This document shows positions 44,399 through 53,040 of a DNA stretch of 64,000 nucleotides, piece after piece. This DNA comes from CADEEN01 sp040384625 (lineage in GTDB: Bacteria > Pseudomonadota > Gammaproteobacteria > Burkholderiales > Burkholderiaceae_C). The notes under the pieces are model-generated. The model worked only from the letters and a program-made list of their open reading frames with translations, did not search any database and was not told the DNA's origin. The stretch is from assembly GCA_040384625.1 (NCBI GenBank), contig JAZKIW010000015.1:25720-89719 (forward strand), read 5' to 3'. Position numbers and translations under genes: made by a program. Position 1 is the first letter of the stretch. Every line of letters begins with the position of its first letter.

Positions 44399-45292
44399 TC
44401 AGGTCGCTCGTCGCACAAGTCCCTTCAGTGCGCCGGTGGCCAGCGCGGTGCCGAGCAGGATCACCACACAGCCGACGAGCATCGTCGGCGTCAGGGACTC
44501 GCCCAGGAACAACGCACCCCAGAGCAGGCCGAATGCCGGGATCAGGTAGGTGACCGAGACCGCGCCGGCCGCGCCCAGGTTGGCGATCAGTCGGAAGTAG
44601 AGCAGGTAGGCCAGCGCGGTGCACAACACCGCCAGTCCGACAGCGCTGGCCCAGGCCAGCGCGCTGGGCGGCGTGGCGGGCCACAGCCACCAGGCCGGCA
44701 GGGCCAGCGCGACCGTGGCCGCGAGCTGGCTGCCCGCGGCCACCGCCATCGGCGCCACGCCCTGCAGGTGGCGCTTGACGTAGTGCGCCGCGAAGCCGTA
44801 GCACAGGGTCGCGAGCAGGCAGGCCGCGATCGCGACGCCGGCACTGACGCCTTGTTCACCGGGCTTGAGGCTCGCCTTGTCCCAGGCCAGCCAGAGCACG
44901 CCGGCAAAGCCGATCGCCAGGCCAAGCGTGCGGGCGCGGCTCAGCCGTTCGCCGAGCCAGACCCAGGCGATCAGGGCGCCCCACAGCGGGGCGGTGGCAT
45001 TGAGGATCGCCGACAGTCCGGTATTGATGGCCAGCGCGGCGATGCTGAACAGCACGAAGGGCAAGGCGGAATTGATCACGCCGACGAAGGCGATCGTGCG
45101 CCAGTGGGCACGCAGGGCCGCGGCCTGGCCACGCCACAGCAGCAGCGGCAACAGCAGCGCCGACGCCAGCCCTACGCGCAGCGCCGACAGGGTGACCGGC
45201 CCGAACTCGGCTGCACCCAGGCGCATGAACAGGAAGGACGCGCCCCACAGCGCGCCCAGCGCGAGCAGCTCGCTGCCGTCCCGCGCCTTCAT
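44399..45292 (-). CDS. EamA/DMT family transporter 2
   Basis: 297 residues, ten hydrophobic segments, two EamA repeats (LALGALWGASFLFMRLGAAEFGP; YLIPAFGLLWGALFLGESLTP). It diverges in sequence from the neighbouring EamA protein, so it is not a recent duplicate. Its ATG overlaps the ogt stop (ATGA), placing it at the end of an Ada-AlkA/ogt/EamA unit. Confidence 0.9.
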   Translation of the reverse strand: MKARDGSELLALGALWGASFLFMRLGAAEFGPVTLSALRVGLASALLLPLLLWRGQAAALRAHWRTIAFVGVINSALPFVLFSIAALAINTGLSAILNATAPLWGALIAWVWLGERLSRARTLGLAIGFAGVLWLAWDKASLKPGEQGVSAGVAIAACLLATLCYGFAAHYVKRHLQGVAPMAVAAGSQLAATVALALPAWWLWPATPPSALAWASAVGLAVLCTALAYLLYFRLIANLGAAGAVSVTYLIPAFGLLWGALFLGESLTPTMLVGCVVILLGTALATGALKGLVRRAT

Positions 45293-45882
45293 GCCAGCAG
45301 CACGCCTTCGTGCCGCAGCAGGTGCTCCTTGCGCGGCAGGCCACCGGCATAGCCGGTCAGCGAACCGTTGGCGCCGATGACGCGGTGGCAGGGCACCAAG
45401 ATCGACACCGGGTTGCGCCCCACCGCGCTACCCGTCGCGCGTGCGGCCACGCCGCCATGGTTGTCGCGCGACACCGCGTCGGACCCGGCCTGGACGGCCA
45501 CCTCGCCGTAGGTGCGCGTGCGACCGAAGGGGATCGTCAGCAAGGCCTGCCACACCGCGCGCTGGAACGGGCTACCGTGCAGATCGAGCGTGACGCCCTG
45601 CGGCGCGGGCTCGCGGCCGGCCCAGTAGGCGTCGAGCCAGCGCTGCATGGCCAGGATGTGCGGCTGGCGCGCATTCACCGGCGCATCCAGTGCGCCCGGG
45701 TGATGGGTCTGGTCGTCGAACCACAGCCCGGCGATGCCCCGCGCCGTGGCCAGGGCGGTGAGCGGGCCGATGGGCGAGTCGATCACTCCCTGTGCCAGCA
45801 GCGGCACCCCGCCGAAGGCCTGGCGGATCGTGGTCATCGAGCTCTTGGTCGGTGCTGTTGTCATCGTCGTTGTCATCATCAT
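45289..45882 (-). CDS. ogt: Methylated-DNA-protein cysteine methyltransferase
   Basis: 197 residues. The acceptor is Cys165 in ILVPCHRVIG, with the Asn-containing GRNP just upstream and RTYGEVA helix before it. The suicide protein removes O6-alkyl groups from guanine. Between the YGEVA helix and GRNP the chain carries extra residues (SDAVSRDNHGG) compared with the usual short link. The N-terminus has a Met/Thr-rich run. The ATG at 45882 overlaps the Ada-AlkA stop, so both repair proteins are cotranslated. Confidence 0.93.
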   Translation of the reverse strand: MMMTTTMTTAPTKSSMTTIRQAFGGVPLLAQGVIDSPIGPLTALATARGIAGLWFDDQTHHPGALDAPVNARQPHILAMQRWLDAYWAGREPAPQGVTLDLHGSPFQRAVWQALLTIPFGRTRTYGEVAVQAGSDAVSRDNHGGVAARATGSAVGRNPVSILVPCHRVIGANGSLTGYAGGLPRKEHLLRHEGVLLA

Positions 45883-47408
45883 GTTCCGGTCTCCAGGGAT
45901 TGCCACAGCCGCATCACTGCGTACGAGCGCCAGGGGCGCCAGGCTTCGGCCTGCGCCGCGACGACTTTCAGGTCGCGCGTGCCAAGGGCGTTCATGACGC
46001 CGATGTCACTGGCTGGGAAGGCATCGGGCCAGGCCAGCGCGCGCATCGCGATCAGCTGCACCGTCCACTCGCCGACTCCGGGCAGTGCGCGCAGGGCGTC
46101 GAGCGTGCTGTCCAGTGGCGCCCCGCGGTGCAATCCGATGCGCCCGGCCTGCACCTCGCGCGCCAGGGCCTGCAACGCGCCGACGCGCTGGCGCACGATG
46201 CCCAAGGTGCCGATGTCTTCGGCACTCGCATGGGCCAACTGGCGCGCCGAGGGGAAGAGCCGTGTCAGGTCGGCGAAAGGGGTGCTGATCTCTTCGCCGA
46301 AGCGGGCTACCAGGCGCGCCGTGAGCGTGCGCGCCGCGGCCACCGTGACCTGCTGGCCGAGGATCACGCGCACCGCGATCTCCCAGCCGCACAGGCCGTT
46401 CGGCACGCGCATGCCCGGCACGCCGGGCAGCGCCGCGAGTGCGGCGTCGATCTGGGCCGGATCGGCATCCAGGTCGAGTGCCTGGCGCAGCCGCTGGACC
46501 AACGCGCCGAGCGCCGGCACCAGGCCCGGCGCGACGGCCAGTTCGACCTCGCAGCGTGCCGGCACGAAGCGCGCCGCCAGCCAGCCCGCGAGGCGTCGCC
46601 CTTGGTGCTGCCAGGCGAGCGTGCGGCGCAGCGTCAGCGTCTCGGGATCGACCGCCTCCACGCCGGTGACCCGACGCGCGGCGAAGAAGCGGAGCACGCC
46701 GTCCACGTCATAGGGCGGCCGATAGGCCAGGCGCAAGATCGGGCCTGGCACCTCGGCACCGACCTCGGACTTCGCGCGGCCATTCGTGCGGCCCTGCGTG
46801 CGGAGCGCGACCGTCTGGATGCGTGCCTTGCGCAAGGCGCTCGGCGCCAGGCGATAACGCTCAATGAAAGCAGCGTTGAAGCGGCGCTGGCTGCCGAAGC
46901 CGGCGGCCAGGGCCACGTCGCCCATCGCCAGTTCGGTGTCGGTCAGCAGCTGCTTGGCCAGCAGTAGGCGTTGTGTCGTCAGGTAGTCGATCGGTGTCAC
47001 GCCATGTGCGGCAGCGAAGATGCGGCGCAGGTGCCGGTCGGTGACGCCGAGCCGGGCGGCCACGGCCGGCAGCGCCACGTCGTCGCCCTCGCGCGCCGCG
47101 GCGTCGAGCATGCGCGCCGCGTGCTGGGCCAGCACCTGGGGCGAGTCGACCAGGGCCAGGCCGGGCGCCAGCTCGGGCCGGCAGCGCAGGCAGGGCCGGA
47201 AGCCGGCGGCCTCGGCGCTCGGCGCGTTGGCGTAGAAGCGGCAGTTGCGCTGCATCGGCGTGCGCACGCGACACACCGGCCGGCAGTACACGCCGGTCGA
47301 TGTGACGCCGACGAACAGGCGTCCGTCGAAGCGCGCATCATGCGCGACGATGGCGCGGTAGGCGCTGTCGCCATCGATGTGCGAGGGGCTGTTCGGTCCA
47401 ACATCCAT
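45879..47408 (-). CDS. alkA: Ada-like regulator fused to AlkA DNA glycosylase
   Basis: 509 residues in three parts. Residues 1-80 form the Ada zinc domain (Cys42, Cys46, Cys73, Cys76); about 90-185 an AraC-type helix-turn-helix (MGDVALAAGFGSQRRFNAAF); about 200-509 an AlkA domain with HhH-GPD hairpin LPGVGEWTVQLIAMRALAWPDAF and the catalytic Asp in PASDIGV. Cys42 probably accepts methyl from phosphotriesters and turns the protein into an activator, while the C-terminus excises 3-methyladenine-type lesions. ATG at 47408 fits the family start; longer upstream frame is ignored. Divergent from the ion channel gene. Confidence 0.93.
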   Translation of the reverse strand: MDVGPNSPSHIDGDSAYRAIVAHDARFDGRLFVGVTSTGVYCRPVCRVRTPMQRNCRFYANAPSAEAAGFRPCLRCRPELAPGLALVDSPQVLAQHAARMLDAAAREGDDVALPAVAARLGVTDRHLRRIFAAAHGVTPIDYLTTQRLLLAKQLLTDTELAMGDVALAAGFGSQRRFNAAFIERYRLAPSALRKARIQTVALRTQGRTNGRAKSEVGAEVPGPILRLAYRPPYDVDGVLRFFAARRVTGVEAVDPETLTLRRTLAWQHQGRRLAGWLAARFVPARCEVELAVAPGLVPALGALVQRLRQALDLDADPAQIDAALAALPGVPGMRVPNGLCGWEIAVRVILGQQVTVAAARTLTARLVARFGEEISTPFADLTRLFPSARQLAHASAEDIGTLGIVRQRVGALQALAREVQAGRIGLHRGAPLDSTLDALRALPGVGEWTVQLIAMRALAWPDAFPASDIGVMNALGTRDLKVVAAQAEAWRPWRSYAVMRLWQSLETGT

Positions 47409-47499
47409 GCGGCCATGATAGGCGGCACGCCGCGCCGCCTTCGCCGTTTTCGGACCTGTGCCTGAAAGGGCAGAATGCCCCCCGTTGCATCGAGACACC

Positions 47500-48363
47500 A
47501 TGCCCAACGAAGCTGCTGAACCGCACCTCGAGTCTGTGCCTGCCAAGCACGGCAGCCTGCGGCGCTTTCGGGCCCAGCTCTTCGCCGTCCTGCACGCACC
47601 GGATGCCGGCAACGCGGCTGCGCGTTGGCTCAACTACTTCCTGGCCGCACTCATCATCGCCAATGCGACCTCGATCACGCTGGAGACCATGCCCGGTGTC
47701 AGCCCATCGGTGATCCAGATGCTGCGCTGGTTCGAAGGGGTCTCGACCGGCATCTTCATAGTCGAGTACATCGCCCGGGTCTGGACCTGCGTCGAGCAAC
47801 ATCGCCTGGCAAGTCCGGTGGCCGGACGCCTGCGCTTCATGCGCCAGCCGCTCTCTCTGCTCGACTTGATCGCCATCGCCACCTACTGGACGCCTTGGGA
47901 TCTGCGCTTCCTGCGCGTGGTGCGCCTGGTGCGCCTGTTGAAGATCTTCCACCTCTACGAATTCGAGGCCGCGCTGGACCGGCTCTCGGTGTCGCTGTCG
48001 CGGCGCAAGGAGCTGCTGCTCGTTTCGGTTGTGCTGATGGCCGTGTTCGTCTACCTCGCGGCGTCCCTGCTGTACCAGATCGAGCATGCGCGCCAGCCCG
48101 ACGTCTTCTCCAGTGTGCCCACAACCTTCTGGTGGGCCACCGTGACCTTCAACACCATCGGCTACGGCGACATGGTGCCCCTGACGTCACTCGGGCGCCT
48201 GTTCGCCGGCCTGGTCTCGGTGTTCGGCATCGGCGTGTTTGCGCTGCCCACGGCCATCGTCATCGCTGCGATCATCGAATCCAGCGCGACCGGCTCACCT
48301 TACGTCTGCGAGGCCTGCGGGCACCACGGCATCACGGCGCACTCGCACGAGCACAAGCGCTGA
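47500..48363 (+). CDS. Voltage-gated-type potassium channel
   Basis: 287 residues with six transmembrane segments. S4 carries basic residues every third position (Arg136, 139, 142, 145, Lys148 in LRFLRVVRLVRLLK), and the pore has the K+ selectivity filter TIGYGD (219-224). The protein thus conducts K+ in response to voltage. A C-terminal tail after S6 contains CEACGHHGITAHSHEHK, a likely metal-binding element with two Cys and five His. The start ATG at 47500 is 91 bp from the divergent Ada-AlkA start. Confidence 0.93.
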   Translation: MPNEAAEPHLESVPAKHGSLRRFRAQLFAVLHAPDAGNAAARWLNYFLAALIIANATSITLETMPGVSPSVIQMLRWFEGVSTGIFIVEYIARVWTCVEQHRLASPVAGRLRFMRQPLSLLDLIAIATYWTPWDLRFLRVVRLVRLLKIFHLYEFEAALDRLSVSLSRRKELLLVSVVLMAVFVYLAASLLYQIEHARQPDVFSSVPTTFWWATVTFNTIGYGDMVPLTSLGRLFAGLVSVFGIGVFALPTAIVIAAIIESSATGSPYVCEACGHHGITAHSHEHKR

Positions 48364-48443
48364 TCGGGGACAGTCGGCGCGATGAATCGCATGGCCTGCG
48401 CCGGCGCTGCCTACAATCGCCGCCGGCATCAGGAGACACGCCC

Positions 48444-49847
48444 ATGCAAGTCGACGCATCGATCTTCAAGGCCTACGACATCCGTGGCGTGGTAGGCAGG
48501 ACTATCGACGAGGCTTTCGCCGAACAGCTCGGGCGCGCGTTCGGTTCGGAGGCGGTGGCCGCGGGCGAGAAGGCGATCGCGGTCGGACGCGATGGTCGGC
48601 TCTCGGGGCCGGGGCTGTCGGCGGCGCTGATGCGCGGCCTGGCCATGACCGGGCTGGACGTCGTCGACCTCGGTCCGGTGACGACCCCGATGCTGTACTA
48701 CGTCGCCGCCACGCGCGGTGCGCACGGCTGCCGCTCGGGCATCCAGGTCACCGGCAGCCACAACCCAAAGGACTACAACGGTTTCAAGATGGTGCTGGCC
48801 GGGCGCGCCATCTACGGCGATGACATCCAGGGCCTGCGCCAGCGCATCGAGGCCGAGCGCTACACGGTAGGCAAAGGGCGCATCGCCAAGATGAACATCG
48901 GGGCCGAGTACCGCGCGCGCATCGTCGGCGACGCCAGGCTGGCGCGCAAGATGAAGATCGTCGTCGACTCGGGCAATGGCATTCCGGGCGCGTCGGCCCC
49001 GGGCATCCTGCGTGCGCTGGGCTGCCAGGTCGACGAGATGTACTCCGAGGTCGACGGTGATTTCCCGAACCATCATCCAGATCCGAGCAAGCCGGAGAAC
49101 CTGGCCGATCTGATCCGGCGCGTGAAGAACACCGATGCCGAACTTGGCCTGGCCTTCGACGGCGATGGCGATCGCCTGGGCGTCGTCACCAAGGACGGCC
49201 AGATCATCTACCCCGATCGGCAGCTGATGCTGCTGGCCACCGACGTGCTTTCGCGCAACAAGGGCGCCACCGTGATCTTCGACGTCAAGAGTTCGCAGCG
49301 CCTGGCGACGGCCATCCGCGCTGCCGGCGGCGTGCCGATGATCTACAAGACCGGGCACTCGCTGATCAAGGCCAAGATGGCCGAGATCAAGGCACCGATC
49401 GCCGGCGAGATGAGCGGCCACATCTTCTTCGGCGAGCGCTGGTACGGCTTCGACGATGCCACCTACACCGCAGCGCGCCTGCTCGAGATCCTGTCGCGCA
49501 GCGAAAACCCGAGTGCAGTGCTCAACGCGCTGCCGACCAGCTTCAACACCCCCGAGCTGAACGTGCCCTGTGCCGAAGGCGAGCACCACCGCATCGTGGC
49601 CGACCTGCAGGCCCGAGTCGCCGACGGTCGCCTGAGCTTTGCCGGCGCCGAGGTCAACGTCATCGACGGCCTGCGAGTCGACTGGCGCGACGGCTTCGGC
49701 CTGATCCGCGCCTCCAACACCACGCCGGTGCTGGTGCTGCGTTTTGAGGGCCATACCGGCGCCGCACTGCAGCGCATCGAGCAGTTGATGATGGGCGTGC
49801 TGAAGAGCGTCAAGCCCGATGCGAGCATCACGGCGGCCGCGCACTGA
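48444..49847 (+). CDS. Phosphomannomutase/phosphoglucomutase
   Basis: 467 residues, alpha-D-phosphohexomutase family of AlgC type. The phosphoserine loop is VTGSHNPKDYNG (Ser105), the Mg2+ loop FDGDGDRLG, the sugar-binding loop GEMSGHIFF, and the phosphate-binding loop RASNTTPVL. It interconverts hexose-6- and hexose-1-phosphates for LPS and exopolysaccharide precursors. RBS AGGAGA precedes the ATG. The stop overlaps the waaA start by one base (TGATG), linking both genes to envelope sugar assembly. Confidence 0.95.
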   Translation: MQVDASIFKAYDIRGVVGRTIDEAFAEQLGRAFGSEAVAAGEKAIAVGRDGRLSGPGLSAALMRGLAMTGLDVVDLGPVTTPMLYYVAATRGAHGCRSGIQVTGSHNPKDYNGFKMVLAGRAIYGDDIQGLRQRIEAERYTVGKGRIAKMNIGAEYRARIVGDARLARKMKIVVDSGNGIPGASAPGILRALGCQVDEMYSEVDGDFPNHHPDPSKPENLADLIRRVKNTDAELGLAFDGDGDRLGVVTKDGQIIYPDRQLMLLATDVLSRNKGATVIFDVKSSQRLATAIRAAGGVPMIYKTGHSLIKAKMAEIKAPIAGEMSGHIFFGERWYGFDDATYTAARLLEILSRSENPSAVLNALPTSFNTPELNVPCAEGEHHRIVADLQARVADGRLSFAGAEVNVIDGLRVDWRDGFGLIRASNTTPVLVLRFEGHTGAALQRIEQLMMGVLKSVKPDASITAAAH

Positions 49848-51139
49848 TGCTCGCGCTGCTCGTCCGCTGGCTCTATTCGTTCGCACTCTGGCTGTTGACG
49901 CCGGTCTACCTGGCGCGGCTGTGGTGGCGCGGCCGGGCCGAGCCGGCCTACCGCAAGCGGCTCGGCGAGCGCCTGGGCCGCTACGCCTTGCCGCCGCGGC
50001 GCGGGCAGGGTGGGGTCGTCTGGGTGCACGCGGTGTCGTTCGGGGAAACGCGCGCCGCAGCGCCGCTGGTGCAGGCCTTGCGTGCGGAGCTGCCGCAGAT
50101 GCGTCTGCTGCTGACCTGCAGCACGGCGACCGGCGTTGCCGCCGGGAACGACCTGCTGCACCCTGAAGACGATCAGGCCTGGTTTCCCTACGACACCCCG
50201 GGTGCGGTGCGGCGTTTCCTCAAGCGCTACCGCCCGGCTGTTGGCGTGATCATGGAAACGGAGATCTGGCCCAATGTGATGCACAAGGCGCGCGCCTCGC
50301 ACGTGCCGATGGTGCTGGCCAATGCGCGCCTGTCGGCCAGGAGCCAGCGCAAGGGACGGCGCTTCGACATGTTGCTGCGCCCGGCCCTGGCCTCGTTCAA
50401 CCGCGTGCTGGCGCAGACACCGCGCGATGCGCAACGCCTGCGGGAGTCGGGCGCCAAGCCGGTGGAGGTTTGCGGCAACACCAAGTTCGACATCACGCCA
50501 CCGCCCAAGCTGCTGGCCCGCGGGCAGCAGTGGCGCCGGGCATTGCCGCGCGCCGTGGTGCTGATGGCCGTCAGCCGCGAGGGCGAAGACCAGCCCCTGC
50601 TGGACGCCTGGCGCGCGCTGCCGGAGCCGCGACCACTGCTGGTGGTCGTGCCACGCCATCCGCAGCGCTTCGACGAGATTGCGGCCCTGATCGAGCGCAA
50701 CGGCTTCTCGCTTCAGCGGCGCAGCAACTGGGCCGACACGCCCTCACCCGAAGCTGCGGGCGCCGACGTCTGGCTCGGCGACACGATGGGCGAGATGCCC
50801 CTGTACTACGCGCTGGCCGACGTGGCCCTGCTCGGCGGCAGCTTCGCGCCGCTCGGTGGCCAGAACCTCATCGAAGCCGCGGCGTGCGGCTGCCCGCTGG
50901 TGCTGGGCCCGCACACCTTCAACTTCGAGGATGCCGCCCACCTGGCCATCGAAGCCGGCGCGGCCGTGCGCATGAAGGACCTGCACCACGCCGTGCGCCG
51001 CGCCGTAGCTCTGGCCAATGACCCGCGGCGCAAGGACTGGGTTGATGCTGCACTGTCCTTTGCCGGGGGCCATCGCGGCGCCACCGAACGCATGGCGCAG
51101 CGCATCGCGATGCTCTTGACGGGCCTTGATTCGGCCTGA
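49847..51139 (+). CDS. waaA: Kdo transferase (3-deoxy-D-manno-octulosonic acid transferase)
   Basis: 430 residues with an N-terminal membrane anchor and GT-B fold. VHAVSFGETRAAAPLVQAL (with the catalytic-type Glu), METEIWPN, GNTKFD and SFAPLGGQNLIEAAACG are WaaA signatures. The enzyme transfers Kdo from CMP-Kdo to lipid IVA at the inner membrane. The initial ATG overlaps the mutase stop. It is convergent to the aldolase gene. Confidence 0.96.
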   Translation: MLALLVRWLYSFALWLLTPVYLARLWWRGRAEPAYRKRLGERLGRYALPPRRGQGGVVWVHAVSFGETRAAAPLVQALRAELPQMRLLLTCSTATGVAAGNDLLHPEDDQAWFPYDTPGAVRRFLKRYRPAVGVIMETEIWPNVMHKARASHVPMVLANARLSARSQRKGRRFDMLLRPALASFNRVLAQTPRDAQRLRESGAKPVEVCGNTKFDITPPPKLLARGQQWRRALPRAVVLMAVSREGEDQPLLDAWRALPEPRPLLVVVPRHPQRFDEIAALIERNGFSLQRRSNWADTPSPEAAGADVWLGDTMGEMPLYYALADVALLGGSFAPLGGQNLIEAAACGCPLVLGPHTFNFEDAAHLAIEAGAAVRMKDLHHAVRRAVALANDPRRKDWVDAALSFAGGHRGATERMAQRIAMLLTGLDSA

Positions 51140-51190
51140 CCGACACGACCGCAAGCCGTGCGCGGGTCGCGCAGGCGGTGCCCGGCGGGG

Positions 51191-51212
51191 GCTCCCACTG
51201 AGCTCCCACTGA
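51191..51212. repeat. Short tandem duplication after waaA
   Basis: The 11-bp unit GCTCCCACTGA occurs twice head to tail in the 113-bp convergent spacer between waaA and the aldolase gene. It looks like a small slippage duplication. No function is apparent, and no clear terminator was found in the spacer. Confidence 0.7.
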
Positions 51213-51252
51213 GCGCCGACAGACCCCAGCGATGGAAGCCGGAGGGCCACAC

Positions 51253-51990
51253 TCAGGCTCGACTTGCCGCAGCCTCGCGCGCCAACTGCTTCCATAGGTT
51301 CCACGGCCGCTCGGCTTGCCCTTCGGTGGAGATGCGGGCCGCGTCGGCTTCCGCGGGCGTGAGGTATTGCACTTCGCCGAGCGGCAGCGATTGCAGCAGC
51401 AGCTTGGCGTTGACTTCGGTGTACACGGCCCGGTAGACCGCGATGCGCAGCGACTCGCCCACCACGGTGCAGCCGTGGCCGCGCATCAACACCACCTGCT
51501 GCCCGCCGAGCGATTGCGCGAGCGCCGTGCCGAGCCCGCGGTTGCGGATCAGCAGGTCGCTGCCGTCGCCGGCGCTGTCGCGGATTTCGAATTGCGCGGC
51601 CCCGCTGCCCAGGAAGCCGCACATGTGGCACACCGGTTGCAGCGTCGCACCCTTGACCAGGCCGAAGGGCAGTACGGCGGGCGAGTGGTTGTGCACCACG
51701 GCCATCACGTCGGGCCGAACCCGGTAGATCTCGCTGTGGATGTAACGCTCGAGGTACTGGCGTGGGGGATCGATGCTGACGGGCTCACCGTCGGCCACGT
51801 CGTACTCGAGCATGTCGGCCGCGCCCACCAGGCCAGGCGCCAAGTTGCGCGCCAGCAGGAACCGGTCGCTGCGTTCGCCCAGGCGCGCGCTGACATGGCC
51901 GAAGGCGTCGACGATGCCCTGGTGGAACAGGATGTGGTTGGCGTCGACCAGGTCGTCGATCAGCTGTGCGCGGGGCGTTGCGGTGTTCAT
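51253..51990 (-). CDS. Class II aldolase/adducin family protein
   Basis: 245 residues. Zinc-ligand motifs are HNHSP (residues about 101-105) and RGHG about 65 residues later, as in fuculose-phosphate aldolase-like enzymes; GHVSAR near residue 31 is the substrate-phosphate loop variant. Family members without a phosphate-binding Ser-rich loop often act as decarboxylases or aldolases on non-phosphorylated acids. It is divergent from the Bug binding-protein gene, and an acid substrate delivered by that system is possible but unproven. Confidence 0.9.
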   Translation of the reverse strand: MNTATPRAQLIDDLVDANHILFHQGIVDAFGHVSARLGERSDRFLLARNLAPGLVGAADMLEYDVADGEPVSIDPPRQYLERYIHSEIYRVRPDVMAVVHNHSPAVLPFGLVKGATLQPVCHMCGFLGSGAAQFEIRDSAGDGSDLLIRNRGLGTALAQSLGGQQVVLMRGHGCTVVGESLRIAVYRAVYTEVNAKLLLQSLPLGEVQYLTPAEADAARISTEGQAERPWNLWKQLAREAAASRA

Positions 51991-52068
51991 GCAGTCCAGG
52001 GTATTCCGAGTTGTGGGGCGGGTCGCAGCACCGCTAGGCTCGCGCTTTCGAAGTTCAGGAGGCAGGCC

Positions 52069-53031
52069 ATGAAAATCAAGCCGATCGGTGCCGCGATGCT
52101 GTGGCTGGCAGCCCTCAGTGTGGCGCATGCGCAGACGGACTGGCCGGCGAAGACGGTCACCGTCGTCGTGCCGTCCTCACCTGGTGGTGGAACAGACACC
52201 TATGGCCGCCTGCTGGCGCAGGCCCTCACCGAGCAGCTGAAGCAGAGCTTCGTCGTCGACAACAAGCCCGGTGCGAGCGGCGCCATTGGTGCCACTGCGG
52301 TGGCCAAGGCCGAGCCCGACGGCTACACCATGCTGGTGGCGTCGAACTCGTCGCTCGGCATCAACCCGGTGCTGTACAAGAGCCTGCAGTACGACGTGGC
52401 GCGCGATTTCGCGCCGGTGACGCGCGGCGTGATCGCGCCGATGGTTGTCGTGGCCCATCCGGATGCCAAGGCGAAGACACTGGCCGCCCTGATGGAGCGC
52501 GGCAGGAAGGAACCTGCTGCGCTGTTCTACGGCACGGCCGGCGTGGGCAGCCCGCTCTACATCGGCGTGCGCATGATCGAAGAGGCCAGCGGCGCGCGCT
52601 TCACGCACGTGCCCTACAAGGGTGTCGGGCCGGCCTACACCGATCTGCTCGGCGGTCGCCTGCAGTTCATGCTCACCGATCTGGCCAGCGTGCGCCAGTA
52701 CATCGACACCGGCAAGTTGCTCGCCCTGGCGGTGACCGACAAGACCCAACTCCTGCCCGGTGTGCCGACCCTGGCCGAGGCGGGCGTGCCCGGCATCAAG
52801 GCCTTCACGGCGTTCTCGGTCCTGGTGCCAGCCAAGGTGGCACCGGCCATCGTCAAGCGCATGGCGGACGAAATCGCCAAGGCGATGAAGAGCCCGGCCC
52901 TGGCGGCCAAACTCGAACAACAGGCCCTGTTGCCGGTGTTCGACACACCGGACCAGTTTTCGGCCTCGCTAAAGGAAGAGCAGCAGAACTGGGGCGCGTT
53001 CATCCGCGCGCACAACATCCAGCCCGACTGA
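52069..53031 (+). CDS. Bug-family periplasmic solute-binding protein (TctC type)
   Basis: 320 residues, signal peptide ending SVAHAQ, then the Bug signatures KTVTVVVPSSPGGGTDTYGRL, NKPGASGAIGATAVAKAEPDGY and VPYKGVGPAYTDLLGG. Such proteins bind carboxylates, in some cases for a TctAB permease and in others as sensors. No TctA or TctB gene is in the window, so this is an orphan Bug gene, as is common in Burkholderiales. RBS AGGAGG. Divergent from the class II aldolase. Confidence 0.93.
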   Translation: MKIKPIGAAMLWLAALSVAHAQTDWPAKTVTVVVPSSPGGGTDTYGRLLAQALTEQLKQSFVVDNKPGASGAIGATAVAKAEPDGYTMLVASNSSLGINPVLYKSLQYDVARDFAPVTRGVIAPMVVVAHPDAKAKTLAALMERGRKEPAALFYGTAGVGSPLYIGVRMIEEASGARFTHVPYKGVGPAYTDLLGGRLQFMLTDLASVRQYIDTGKLLALAVTDKTQLLPGVPTLAEAGVPGIKAFTAFSVLVPAKVAPAIVKRMADEIAKAMKSPALAAKLEQQALLPVFDTPDQFSASLKEEQQNWGAFIRAHNIQPD

Positions 53032-53040
53032 GGCCGGGTC

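Noticed and set aside
51140..51252. Possible terminator in the waaA/aldolase spacer
   Set aside because: Short GC repeats are present but there is no stem followed by a T-run; only an 11-bp tandem duplication is clear.
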